A stretch of DNA of 64,000 nt from NCBI GenBank assembly GCA_902564695.1, contig CACFCB010000003.1:1-64000 (forward strand), written 5' to 3'. Shown here piece by piece: positions 48,284 to 56,758 of this stretch. Both the position numbers and the translations under genes were made by a program. How positions within the stretch are numbered: position 1 is the first letter of the stretch; each line of letters opens with the position of its first letter. Under the pieces are notes generated by a model. That model was given only the letters and a program-made list of their open reading frames with translations, was not told the DNA's origin and ran no database searches. This stretch comes from an uncultured Prochlorococcus sp. (lineage in GTDB: Bacteria > Cyanobacteriota > Cyanobacteriia > PCC-6307 > Cyanobiaceae).

Positions 48284-49033
48284 ATGATTAAAAAAATAAA
48301 CGAATATTTTTCTAAGATTATAGATAAGCTATATTCTTACAAAGCCTCAAATCAAAATAATAAAAAGGTGTTCCATACAATATTAAAAAGTGACATTAAA
48401 TCAGAACCAAAAGAACATGAAGAAGAAATTCTATTTGGCTGCGGATGTTTTTGGGGAGCGGAGAAGGGTTTTTGGAGATTGCCCGGAGTAATAACAACTG
48501 CTGTCGGCTACGCTGGTGGAGAAAAAGAAAATCCAAACTATAGAGAAGTATGTACTGGCCTCACAAGGCACTCAGAAGTTGTAAGAGTAGTGTGGAATAC
48601 AAAAATAATTGATCTAAGTGACTTATTAAAATTATTCTGGGAATGTCACGACCCTACTCAAGGAAATAGGCAAGGGAATGATACTGGAACCCAATATAGA
48701 TCTGCAATTTATACAACAAATGAAAGTCAATTAATCAAAGCAATAGAAAGCAAAAGCAGCTATCAAAAAGAGCTTAAAGCATTTGGATATGGGAAAATCA
48801 CTACTGAGATTTTAAATAATGTTAATTTCTATTTTGCTGAAGAATATCATCAACAATATCTATCAAAACCAGGTAGCAGACCTTATTGTTCTGCAATGCC
48901 AACCAAAATAAAGTTAAAAGATTTTAATGGTTCAAATTTTAAACTTAATAATAATGTATGGTTGAATTACAACTGGGAAATAGATCATTGTATTCTTAGA
49001 GGAAATAATACACCTATTTCTCTTGAAATATAA
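48284..49033 (+). CDS. msrA: Peptide methionine sulfoxide reductase MsrA
   Basis: 249 residues. The catalytic Cys55 lies in FGCGCFWGAE, followed by VGYAGGEKENPNYREVC, QGNDTGTQYRSAIY and the C-terminal YHQQYLSKPGSRPYC. It repairs S-methionine sulfoxide in oxidised proteins using thioredoxin. The N-terminal 45 residues are an extra charged, amphipathic extension, and the C-terminus is longer than the minimal enzyme. The stop overlaps the next small gene's start by 1 bp. Confidence 0.94.
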   Translation: MIKKINEYFSKIIDKLYSYKASNQNNKKVFHTILKSDIKSEPKEHEEEILFGCGCFWGAEKGFWRLPGVITTAVGYAGGEKENPNYREVCTGLTRHSEVVRVVWNTKIIDLSDLLKLFWECHDPTQGNRQGNDTGTQYRSAIYTTNESQLIKAIESKSSYQKELKAFGYGKITTEILNNVNFYFAEEYHQQYLSKPGSRPYCSAMPTKIKLKDFNGSNFKLNNNVWLNYNWEIDHCILRGNNTPISLEI

Positions 49034-49197
49034 TGAATGAACAATTACCTGATAAAACAGTATTACTTATAATATTGGCAACATTATTATTAGTATTTTT
49101 CCTAGCATTTAGCTTTAAATCAAAAAAGATTGAACAGGAAAGGGACATTCAATGGATGGACAGTTCATTAAATTCTGAATTTGTTTCGCAAGTATAA
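49033..49197 (+). CDS. Small single-span membrane protein, 54 aa
   Basis: A 54-residue frame: a short polar start (MNEQLPDKT), one strong membrane helix (VLLIILATLLLVFFLAFSF), then a charged cytosolic segment with ERDIQWMDSSLNSEF. The start overlaps the last base of the msrA stop (TAATG), which suggests reinitiation. No family is recognised. Confidence 0.55.
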   Translation: MNEQLPDKTVLLIILATLLLVFFLAFSFKSKKIEQERDIQWMDSSLNSEFVSQV

Positions 49198-49231
49198 ATT
49201 TAATATCGTGGTTTTGAATTTTTAAATAAAA

Positions 49232-49576
49232 ATGAAAAGAAATGAATTAAACAAACAAATAGAGAAAGCTCGAATAAATATATATAATATACTTGCAATT
49301 TTGATTGTTATTATTCCTGAACTTTTTGCAGAATTTATATATGCAATAGAAATATCGCAACACAACAATAAAATCCCTAGAGAGGGAGAGGCTTGGTCAA
49401 GAAATACGGAATTAAAATTATCAAAAATGAATATCTATGAATTAAGATTAATGGCTAAAAAACTATGTATTCATGGATATTCAAATGAAAATAGGAATTC
49501 ACTAATAAGGCGAATAAAAAGCAAAACAAAAAATAGAGTTAAATGGAAAAAATTAAATATTCAAAATTCTGGATGA
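49232..49576 (+). CDS. Hypothetical protein with membrane helix and SAP-like C-terminus
   Basis: 114 residues. A hydrophobic helix near 18-40 (NILAILIVIIPELFAEFIYA) is followed by a polar linker and a helix-turn-helix-like block, LSKMNIYELRLMAKKLCIHGYS followed by NSLIRRIKSK, which resembles SAP or HeH-type nucleic-acid-binding motifs. The tail is very basic. A membrane-tethered nucleic-acid-binding role is possible; this is pattern similarity only. tRNA-Pro follows 21 bp later. Confidence 0.55.
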   Translation: MKRNELNKQIEKARINIYNILAILIVIIPELFAEFIYAIEISQHNNKIPREGEAWSRNTELKLSKMNIYELRLMAKKLCIHGYSNENRNSLIRRIKSKTKNRVKWKKLNIQNSG

Positions 49577-49597
49577 ACTTATGATAATTTAAAATGA

Positions 49598-49671
49598 CGG
49601 GACGTAGCGCAGTTTGGTAGCGCACCACTTTGGGGTAGTGGGGGTCGTGGGTTCAAATCCCGCCGTTCCGA
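49598..49671 (+). tRNA. tRNA-Pro (anticodon GGG)
   Basis: 74 nt fold to a full cloverleaf. The acceptor arms CGGGACG and CGTTCCG pair with one G-T; the D arm is GCGC/GCGC; the anticodon stem CCACT/AGTGG encloses TTGGGGT, so positions 34-36 are GGG; the T arm is GTGGG/CCCGC with TTCAAAT. The discriminator is A and no CCA is encoded. It reads CCC and CCU proline codons. No integrase gene or att-like repeat is seen beside it. Confidence 0.97.
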
Positions 49672-49689
49672 TAAATAATTTTCAAGTCA

Positions 49690-49908
49690 CTATTCAGAAT
49701 CACTAATAAATGATTGAATTAATTTAGTTGTACTTATCAATACAGCTAAAAAAATAAAAACAGTTAGGAAAATAATTAAATAAAACATCACCGGCGGTAT
49801 ATCAATTTCGCCAAATGAAATACTGAATAAATCTAAGATGTCCATCAGGAGTGAATCTAAATTAATAATGGAATAATAAGTCAATAAACAAAAAAAGGTA
49901 AACATCAT
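49690..49908 (-). CDS. Small membrane protein downstream of uppP
   Basis: 72 residues with hydrophobic segments at the N-terminus and in the second half (PPVMFYLIIFLTVFIFLAVLI), ending in a polar tail. The start overlaps the uppP stop by 4 bp, which suggests translational coupling. No family is recognised. It may be an accessory membrane peptide or a lineage-specific protein. Confidence 0.5.
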   Translation of the reverse strand: MMFTFFCLLTYYSIINLDSLLMDILDLFSISFGEIDIPPVMFYLIIFLTVFIFLAVLISTTKLIQSFISDSE

Positions 49909-50744
49909 AACGTTGACAATATAAAAATCCCAAATGCCAATCTATAGTATACAAAGATAAAAATACTATTTTTACCTAAAAAACCAAGAAGAAAATCAAT
50001 CGCATATATAGAGGAAACAAAGGATGAAATAATACCAATTAGTATAGGAATAAGATCTATTGAATTTGAAGTTCCTAAAAGAGTAAAAAATTCAATAAGT
50101 CCTGAGAGAAAAATAGCAGGAATGCCTAACAGAAAAGAGAATCTAGCTGCTGTTTTCCTTTCGATACCAGCAAATAATGCAGCTGTCAAAGTAATCCCTG
50201 ACCTAGAAACTCCAGGAAATATTGCCAAACATTGTGAAATTCCTATGAAGAAAATATCTTTGATCTTTATATCTTTAAAAAACTTATGATTTTTACCACA
50301 CCGTTCAGAGAAACCAAGTAAAAAAGCCATTAAGATAGAAACAATGGCAATAAAAGCTAAACTCCTAAAATATGAATTTGAATAATCAGACCAAAATAAT
50401 TTGATCATTAATCCAGTAAATAATATTGGTAGAGTGGCTAAAAAAATAAAACAAGCGAATCTATTTTCGTCATCATAAATAAGTTTTGGATCAAAATAAA
50501 TAGAAGAAAATGAATTAATAATTACAGAGATCTCTTTCCTAAAGTAAAAAATAATTGCAAAAGCGCTTCCTAATTGAAGTGAAGCTGAAATGGAGACACC
50601 AGGATCATTCCATCCCATGTAATATGGAACAATTTTTAAATGAGCTGTACTACTAATTGGAAGGAATTCACTAACACCTTGAATAATGCCTAAAATAAAA
50701 GATTGAAAGCAATTGAATACAAATTTATTTAATTGATCTGGCAT
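49905..50744 (-). CDS. uppP: Undecaprenyl-diphosphatase UppP/BacA
   Basis: 279 residues with about eight membrane helices. The two catalytic motifs are QGVSEFLPISSTAHL near residue 20 and FPGVSRSGITLTAALFAG mid-protein. It removes a phosphate from undecaprenyl pyrophosphate to recycle the lipid carrier for peptidoglycan and surface glycans. The carrier links functionally to the ArnT/PMT-type transferase at 19-21 kb. Confidence 0.95.
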   Translation of the reverse strand: MPDQLNKFVFNCFQSFILGIIQGVSEFLPISSTAHLKIVPYYMGWNDPGVSISASLQLGSAFAIIFYFRKEISVIINSFSSIYFDPKLIYDDENRFACFIFLATLPILFTGLMIKLFWSDYSNSYFRSLAFIAIVSILMAFLLGFSERCGKNHKFFKDIKIKDIFFIGISQCLAIFPGVSRSGITLTAALFAGIERKTAARFSFLLGIPAIFLSGLIEFFTLLGTSNSIDLIPILIGIISSFVSSIYAIDFLLGFLGKNSIFIFVYYRLAFGIFILSTL

Positions 50745-50831
50745 ATCTTAAAGTAAATCAAAACTAAAGTTCTCGAACATTAAACAATTTCTCAATTAGT
50801 ATATATATAATTTACTTAATGCTAATGACTT

Positions 50832-51113
50832 ATGGAAAAGAGAATTATTCTCTTAATAGTAATGCTCGCAACATCATTTGTTGGATTTCAATCTAAGGCG
50901 AAGGCAGATTATTGGCTTGTTATAGGAAGCTATAGACAAGGCCCCGGTGGAAAACCTCAAGTAAGTGGTATTACTAGTCCATCATTATTTGCTATACCTA
51001 TTGGATCAAAAAAGATGTGTATTGAGGCAGGTAATCAAATCGTTAATGATATTTACAAGCCTGTTTGGCAATTTGATAACAAATGGACATGTATCAAGAA
51101 TACAATTGATTAA
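50832..51113 (+). CDS. Small secreted protein with two cysteines
   Basis: 93 residues. A signal peptide to about AKADYW (cleavage near residue 26) is followed by an exported domain with two Cys (KKMCIEAGNQ and KWTCIKN), likely disulfide-bonded. A Gly/Pro-rich turn (RQGPGGKPQVSG) is present. No family is recognised, but it resembles small extracytoplasmic proteins common in picocyanobacteria. It is divergent from uppP. Confidence 0.6.
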   Translation: MEKRIILLIVMLATSFVGFQSKAKADYWLVIGSYRQGPGGKPQVSGITSPSLFAIPIGSKKMCIEAGNQIVNDIYKPVWQFDNKWTCIKNTID

Positions 51114-51147
51114 TAAAAATACCAATTTATTTTATCAACTTAAATAA

Positions 51148-51282
51148 TCACCTTTGTACATCATGTGCACATCCATCACCCTGGTAGTCATCACTGTTGT
51201 AGTAACCATTTTTAGTACCAAAAAAAATAGCTGATAAAACGAATGGCACAGCTACAAAAATTAGAAAACTGGAAAGAACCAA
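51148..51282 (-). CDS. Small single-span membrane protein, 44 aa
   Basis: A 44-residue frame from a TTG start (no ATG before the helix): one membrane helix (SSFLIFVAVPFVLSAIFF) then a polar tail GTKNGYYNSDDYQGDGCAHD. The acidic, glycine-rich tail has the look of a conserved thylakoid small subunit, but I cannot name it. The remaining bases to 51391 hold nothing else I can support. Confidence 0.5.
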   Translation of the reverse strand: MVLSSFLIFVAVPFVLSAIFFGTKNGYYNSDDYQGDGCAHDVQR

Positions 51283-51391
51283 GTTATTTAGAAGTAATTA
51301 ATTTAATAAATCTAACAAAAATCATATAGTAGTGACATTAAAATTATAAAAATAATATTAATAAATTAATCTTTCGAAATTAAACATAAAA

Positions 51392-51769
51392 TCAACTAAA
51401 TCTAGCAATAATAGGATTTACAGCAACCTCAATAATAAAATAAGTAATTAAAATCCAAGAAATCATAAAAAAGACAAATAAACCGGTACCTCTTAAAAAA
51501 GGTTGGAAATAATTATTTGAATCGTCGCCCTCTAGCAAAGAAGTACATTCTTTAACTTGTGAATTAGCCAGACGATAATAATCAGAACCTGGCAACCTAT
51601 TATCAATATATAATTTACGTATATTTCTAATAACAGGCTCAGGCTTATCAGTTGTTAAAAAAGCGATCAATTCACCAGGCCTCAAATCAATTCTTGTCCT
51701 TTCAAGATTGTTAGTAAGCCCAATATTAAATAAATCACCATTTTGAATCAAATAAATATATGAAGTCAT
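51392..51769 (-). CDS. GIY-YIG-like (T5orf172/MUG113 type) domain fused to a membrane helix
   Basis: 125 residues. The first 70 match the compact GIY-YIG relative found in T5orf172 or MUG113 proteins: TSYIYLIQNGDLFNIGLTNNL, then a conserved DLRPGELIAFLTTDKP strand and the RLPGSDYYRL end. A polar linker and a C-terminal membrane helix (about 95-118) follow. The usual GIY-YIG catalytic Arg/Glu are hard to place, so nuclease activity is uncertain. A membrane-anchored version is unusual. It is flanked by AT-rich gaps; 51770-51924 shows no gene. Confidence 0.65.
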   Translation of the reverse strand: MTSYIYLIQNGDLFNIGLTNNLERTRIDLRPGELIAFLTTDKPEPVIRNIRKLYIDNRLPGSDYYRLANSQVKECTSLLEGDDSNNYFQPFLRGTGLFVFFMISWILITYFIIEVAVNPIIARFS

Positions 51770-51924
51770 ATTATTTTAAACGGTTGTATTATTTTAATAA
51801 TATATAGACTAAACCAATGAAAAGATATAAGTTTAACAAAACATAAAAAAGAGTAAAAATGAATTAATATAAAAAAAATAATAATTCTTTTAACTATTTT
51901 AAGGATAACGATAATATCTAAAGA

Positions 51925-52923
51925 TTATAATAGATAATCTTTGGTATATAGTTTTACAATCCTCCTAGAAGCATTAATTTCAATTGTCGTATCAGAATTA
52001 ATGCTAGATAGTGAATGTTGCGGAATTGATGATTGAATCATACGAATAAAATCAGCTAAATTCTTTCCTATTAAGGCAGAGCCTTTCATCTTCAACATTT
52101 CTAGCTCTTGTTGTGTTTTCCATTGAATTGTATTATTAAAGTCTGTAGATTTTAAATGAACGATTTTATCAAATTTATTCCAAATCTTACTGTAGTCTAA
52201 AAGTTTACTTTGAATAAGATTTCGATATTTTTTTTCCTCATAAGTTAATGATAAATTTATGTCATCAGATTCATATATATTTCCAGTTGGAAAATCAGAA
52301 ATTGGTTCACAACCAACAAACCATCCCTCTAAAATTATAATTTTTGTATTTATTTCCATCCATCCTGATCTATCACCCTTCCCATCCCTAAGGGACTTAT
52401 CAAAATGAGGACTTTTTAAAATACCAGTATCCATAAAAGTATCTAAAGCATAATTCAATAAATCTAAAGAATGACTTCCTGGGAAGCCTCTTGGAACATT
52501 CCAGGGATTCCCATGCATTGCAATATCCATTTCAATTCCAGGTAAATAGAAATCATCCAAAGATATAACCTTAATATCTAAATTCAAATCTTTAGCTACA
52601 TTATTAATCCATGATCCTAATGTAGATTTTCCAGAGCCAGGAAGTCCAGAAAAACCTATAATTTTTGGATAATTACACTTTTTAAGATATTCCTCTAAAA
52701 GTGAAAAAATTGGGAAAGACAAAGACCATTTCCAATCTAAATGAGTATTTCGCTGCCAATATCCTTCTATGATTGACTCTCTTTTAAAATTTGACCACTC
52801 CTCTAAAAAAAGTATTGGATCAATATTCAAACCTTCAAGGAAAGACTGATAAGAATCAAAATCAAAAAGAAATTCGTCTCTTATAAATCTAGGAAATACG
52901 GATTTAAAATCATTATTAATCAT
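51925..52923 (-). CDS. D-glycerate 3-kinase
   Basis: 332 residues of the plant/cyanobacterial glycerate kinase (GLYK) type. The P-loop GLPGSGKST (93-101), the SLDDFYL and RGFPGSHSLDLLNYAL blocks and IIILEGWFVGC match the P-loop kinase fold related to phosphoribulokinase and uridine kinase. It makes 3-phosphoglycerate from glycerate. The start is ATG at 52923. As the last gene of the glucosylglycerate operon, 9 bp after the phosphatase, it would recycle glycerate released by the phosphorylase; it may also serve photorespiration. Confidence 0.9.
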   Translation of the reverse strand: MINNDFKSVFPRFIRDEFLFDFDSYQSFLEGLNIDPILFLEEWSNFKRESIIEGYWQRNTHLDWKWSLSFPIFSLLEEYLKKCNYPKIIGFSGLPGSGKSTLGSWINNVAKDLNLDIKVISLDDFYLPGIEMDIAMHGNPWNVPRGFPGSHSLDLLNYALDTFMDTGILKSPHFDKSLRDGKGDRSGWMEINTKIIILEGWFVGCEPISDFPTGNIYESDDINLSLTYEEKKYRNLIQSKLLDYSKIWNKFDKIVHLKSTDFNNTIQWKTQQELEMLKMKGSALIGKNLADFIRMIQSSIPQHSLSSINSDTTIEINASRRIVKLYTKDYLL

Positions 52924-52932
52924 TATTAATTA

Positions 52933-53724
52933 TTATATATTTTTTAAAATCTCTTCTATGCTATTTGACCAACCCTTAGCATGTGGAGCATTAGCTAATC
53001 TAAATAGACCATTATCAATACCACTTTGCAAATACTTATTAGGTCCATTTCTACCTGGTATTACAATAGATATATCTGCATATTCAAGTAACGGAAGATC
53101 ATTTTGAGAATCACCAAGGGCAATAATATTTACATCTTCTTTATTTAAATACAGCTTTAACTTATTAACAGCTTCCCCTTTATGACTTAAATTAGATAAA
53201 AGGTGACTCATCCGATTCCCCTTAAATATATGTACATTATAATTATTACAGAGAGTTATTAGCTTATCAAAAATTTCATCAGGTGGATTCAAGAAAGGAA
53301 CACTCCAATGTCTATCTAAAGCTCTAATAATTTCATTATTAGATAAACCTGTAAGATCGAAAATTTCTTCATTGCTTAAATCATTTAAAGGTATTAAACG
53401 GTAGCCAACTTCATTAGATAAATTGGATAAAATTATCTTTAATTCTAAATAACTTTTTCCTAAGATTAATTCCCACTCAGATGAATCATTATTACTAATC
53501 CCATAAACCGCAGCACCATTTTCAACAATATAAGGATCAAATAATCCATTTTCTTGTCTAAAATACCTAACCTCAGAAGCAGTTTTACTAGTACAAGGAA
53601 TTACAGGAATTGATAAATCAGCTAACAGGCTTAAAGTCTTTTTGGCAGGTGAAATATCATAGTTCTCATCCATTAATGTTCCATCTAAATCAGTAACTAT
53701 CCAATATTTTGAATCATTTGGCAT
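52933..53724 (-). CDS. gpgP: Glucosyl-3-phosphoglycerate phosphatase, MPGP-type HAD
   Basis: 263 residues, HAD superfamily type IIB with Cof/MPGP features: DLDGTLMDE (Asp12 nucleophile, Asp14), CTSKTASEVRYF, DPYIVENGAAVYG, Lys182 in HKGEAV and GDSQND (204-209). The MPGP family dephosphorylates mannosyl-3-phosphoglycerate. Beside gpgS the likely substrate is glucosyl-3-phosphoglycerate, giving glucosylglycerate. It lies 5 bp after the GH13 gene. Mycobacterial GpgP belongs to an unrelated phosphoglycerate-mutase-like family. Confidence 0.85.
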   Translation of the reverse strand: MPNDSKYWIVTDLDGTLMDENYDISPAKKTLSLLADLSIPVIPCTSKTASEVRYFRQENGLFDPYIVENGAAVYGISNNDSSEWELILGKSYLELKIILSNLSNEVGYRLIPLNDLSNEEIFDLTGLSNNEIIRALDRHWSVPFLNPPDEIFDKLITLCNNYNVHIFKGNRMSHLLSNLSHKGEAVNKLKLYLNKEDVNIIALGDSQNDLPLLEYADISIVIPGRNGPNKYLQSGIDNGLFRLANAPHAKGWSNSIEEILKNI

Positions 53725-53729
53725 AAAAA

Positions 53730-55481
53730 CTAATTCATCAATGATATCCAGACTACTTGATAAGGATTAAGTTTAAAATTATTAGGGTCTAAATAAGAAC
53801 CTGTAATATTATCTAACAAACGCATATTAGAAAAATCTTTGAACAATTCAATTTCATTTGACAAATGAACCCATAAGACGTTATCCGATATATTACAAAA
53901 GACAAAAACTCTATCTTCAGCTGAACCTCTTTTAATAACAACACAATTAGGAATATTAGTTTTTAAACATTCCATTAATGCTTCAGGGTGAAATGCCTTG
54001 AGTCGTCCTCTTACTTTAATAATATGACTAAGGTATGAAATATTTCTACTAGCTGGAGAATCAAATTTTTTTAATCTTTCAAGTAATTTATTTGCCTCAA
54101 ATTTCTCTCGATTTAAATCTCTCCTTTGACCAGTTTTCCTAAAAGTATCTAAGTCATTAGGTGAAGCTAGAATTGTTGGAAGATAAAAAGCTGGAACCCC
54201 TTTTAATGACAAGGTAAATAGTTGACTGAGCAAGAATCTTTCAAATTGAAAGAGAGTAATATCTGATCCAATATCTGACATAGCACTCCACCAACTAATG
54301 TTTAATTCATAAGGCTGATCTTGACCGTTTGACAGACGTCTATGACTAACAAGACCCCCTCGTTTTTCTGACTCAACCAAAAGTTTGTGTATTCTGTCAT
54401 TTTCCATCATTCCTTCTAATGCCCTCAAGCCAATTCCGTCGTGAGAAGAAGTAAAATTAAGAAGTGATGTATTTTTTGGGAGATTATTCCAATTAGATAT
54501 CCATTTATTTAATAAGTCTGTTTGGCCGGTATAAATAGCTTCTAATAATAAAGGAGGAAGAGTAAAGTTATAAGCTAGGTTAGCCTCATTTCCATCAATT
54601 AAATAAGAAAGATTTTCAGTTTCAGGAACATTTGTTTCTGTAATTAATACCGAAGTCGGTTTAATAGCTTTCAAACATTTATTTAATAGTTTCACAATTG
54701 AATGTACTGGTTTTAAATGTAAGCATGTAGTATGAGGTTCTTTCCAAATAAAAGCAATTGCATCTAATCGAATCCAGTCAGCACCATTATTTACATATTT
54801 AACTAATAATTTTAAAAATTCCAAAAATATATAAGGATTTTTCCAATCAACATCTATTTGATCAGGGCCAAACGTAGTCCATACATTTTTAAAACCATTA
54901 TTAGTTTTTATATTAGTAAATAGAGAAGAGTTCCTTGGTCTAATAACTTGCTCCCAAATGTCAATTTGTGAGGGTGCAACTATGTAATTACATCCAGGTT
55001 TATCTGAATTTATAAATTGATGAACCCAAGGATGAGAAGAAGAGACATGATTTAATACAAGATCAGCCATTATCTTGTAATTTTTTGATATATTTTTTAA
55101 ATCATTCCAACTTCCAAATGATTCGTCTATTTTTTCATGACTAGATACAGCAAACCCACCATCACTTGAAGAAGGTAAAAAAGGTAAAATATGTATCACT
55201 GAGGAAAGACCACTCAATCTACTCTTTAAAAATTCGTCTAATGTTTTTAAAGTTGATTCATTTTCCCTATAAATTGAATCTGGGTAAGTAATCAAAATAA
55301 CACTTGAGGAATCCCAAATCGAATCAATTTCTGCTTCATTGATTCCTCTATTAACACGATATGGATCCAAAATCTGCAACAATTGAGACCACACTAAATT
55401 GATTTCTTCTTCAGAGTGACCATGGTAAATTTCCCTGAGAGATACTCTCAACTCTTCTAATTCTCTATCCAACTCAGACAC
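53730..55481 (-). CDS. GH13_18 phosphorylase, probable glucosylglycerate phosphorylase
   Basis: 583 residues of the sucrose-phosphorylase-like GH13 subfamily. The catalytic residues are visible: nucleophile Asp240 in WIRLDAIAF, acid/base Glu282 in LITETNVP and Asp348 in FTSSHDGIG; PFLPSSSDGGFAV and DLVLNHVSS complete the barrel. Members cleave sucrose, glucosylglycerol or glucosylglycerate with phosphate. The neighbours gpgP, gpgS and glycerate kinase favour glucosylglycerate as substrate, yielding glucose-1-phosphate and glycerate. It is the first gene of the operon, divergent from gpgS. Confidence 0.85.
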   Translation of the reverse strand: MSELDRELEELRVSLREIYHGHSEEEINLVWSQLLQILDPYRVNRGINEAEIDSIWDSSSVILITYPDSIYRENESTLKTLDEFLKSRLSGLSSVIHILPFLPSSSDGGFAVSSHEKIDESFGSWNDLKNISKNYKIMADLVLNHVSSSHPWVHQFINSDKPGCNYIVAPSQIDIWEQVIRPRNSSLFTNIKTNNGFKNVWTTFGPDQIDVDWKNPYIFLEFLKLLVKYVNNGADWIRLDAIAFIWKEPHTTCLHLKPVHSIVKLLNKCLKAIKPTSVLITETNVPETENLSYLIDGNEANLAYNFTLPPLLLEAIYTGQTDLLNKWISNWNNLPKNTSLLNFTSSHDGIGLRALEGMMENDRIHKLLVESEKRGGLVSHRRLSNGQDQPYELNISWWSAMSDIGSDITLFQFERFLLSQLFTLSLKGVPAFYLPTILASPNDLDTFRKTGQRRDLNREKFEANKLLERLKKFDSPASRNISYLSHIIKVRGRLKAFHPEALMECLKTNIPNCVVIKRGSAEDRVFVFCNISDNVLWVHLSNEIELFKDFSNMRLLDNITGSYLDPNNFKLNPYQVVWISLMN

Positions 55482-55550
55482 TCTTTAAAGGAAACAATCT
55501 TCACTACTTCATCGTAGCTCCCACCTTGAATCTGTAGCACTTTTTATTGA

Positions 55551-56738
55551 ATGGATTTTCAGCAAGGTTTAATTACAACAATTCATGAGTATGGATTAGC
55601 AAAAGATCCAGTTACTCAATTAAATAAAGACTTACTAAAGCGTCCAACAACAATACTTATCCCATGCCTTTTTGATGAATTCAGTAGGCCTGCATTAAAA
55701 CTAATAAAAAGCACATTAAAGGAATTAAAAAATTTAAATCAACTTGTCATAGCCTTAGCAGCAAACAATAAAAATGAAGTTTTACAAGCTAGAAAATATT
55801 TCAATGAGATGCCATTCCCAGTTCATGTCCAGTGGACAAATAGTCCTTCTGTAATTGAATTGCTAAAAGATCAAGAAAAAAATGGTCTTGATCTATTGGG
55901 TGTTCCTGGAAAAGGCTGGGCAGTTTGGCAAGGGGTGGGCGTGAGTACAAAAAGCTCTGAAGTAGTAGCGTTATTTGATGCTGATATCAGAACATTTAAC
56001 TCATTCTATCCAACAAGAATGTTGACTCCATTGTTAGAAAAGTCTAATGGAATTTCTTATGTGAAAGCATTTTATAGTCGTTTATCCCTTGAAACCAATG
56101 CTCTTCAAGGAAGGGCAACGAGATTATTTGTAGGACCATTGCTTTCAAGTTTGGAACAATTAATTGGTAATGCTCCATTCCTGCAATATTTACAATCTTT
56201 TAGATACCCCCTCGCTGGTGAATTTGGCTTTACAAGTGACCTAGCAATGAACTTAAGAATCCCCTGTGATTGGGGTTTAGAAATAGGTCTACTCTCAGAA
56301 GTTTATAAAAATGTAAGGATATCTAGAATCGCACAAGTAGATCTTGGGATTTTCGACCATAAACATAAAGAAATAGGTACAAAAGCGAGTGAGGGTCTAC
56401 AAAAAATGTGTACTGAAATTTTATCAAGCGTATTACGAGGTTTAATGGAGCATCAAGCTGAAACACTTAGTAGTTCACAACTAGCAAATTTAGAAGTTTT
56501 ATATAGAAGAGTTGGAGAAGATAGAGTTAAACAATTTAGTTTAGATTCATCTGTAAATCAGTTACCATATAGCAGACATAAAGAAGAACTAGCTGTACAT
56601 ACTTTTGGAAAATTATTAAGGCCTGCAATTAATAAATTCCTCGAATCACCTGTAAAACAACAATTACCTTGTTGGTCAAGAGTTTTAGATTGTGAAAGTA
56701 AATTACAAGATGATTTAGAATTAGCAGGTGGGAAATGA
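55551..56738 (+). CDS. gpgS: Glucosyl-3-phosphoglycerate synthase
   Basis: 395 residues of glycosyltransferase family GT81. It has TTILIPCLFDEF near residue 33, GVPGKGWAVWQGV for nucleotide-sugar binding, the metal-binding DAD (143-145) in ALFDADIRTF, and GEFGFTSDLAMNL. It transfers glucose from an NDP-glucose to 3-phosphoglycerate, the first step of glucosylglycerate synthesis. Its 69-bp gap to the divergent GH13 gene would contain both promoters, so synthesis and breakdown can be controlled from one site. Confidence 0.92.
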   Translation: MDFQQGLITTIHEYGLAKDPVTQLNKDLLKRPTTILIPCLFDEFSRPALKLIKSTLKELKNLNQLVIALAANNKNEVLQARKYFNEMPFPVHVQWTNSPSVIELLKDQEKNGLDLLGVPGKGWAVWQGVGVSTKSSEVVALFDADIRTFNSFYPTRMLTPLLEKSNGISYVKAFYSRLSLETNALQGRATRLFVGPLLSSLEQLIGNAPFLQYLQSFRYPLAGEFGFTSDLAMNLRIPCDWGLEIGLLSEVYKNVRISRIAQVDLGIFDHKHKEIGTKASEGLQKMCTEILSSVLRGLMEHQAETLSSSQLANLEVLYRRVGEDRVKQFSLDSSVNQLPYSRHKEELAVHTFGKLLRPAINKFLESPVKQQLPCWSRVLDCESKLQDDLELAGGK

Positions 56739-56758
56739 AAATTATTTAAATAAAATAT

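Noticed and set aside
49598-49671. tRNA-Pro as a phage or island integration site.
   Set aside because: There is no integrase nearby and I found no repeat of the tRNA 3' end downstream in the window.
56739-56758. An AT-rich inverted repeat between gpgS and the TauE-type gene as a terminator.
   Set aside because: The arms are only A/T, about 7 bp, with no GC pairing; the stability would be low and such repeats arise by chance here.
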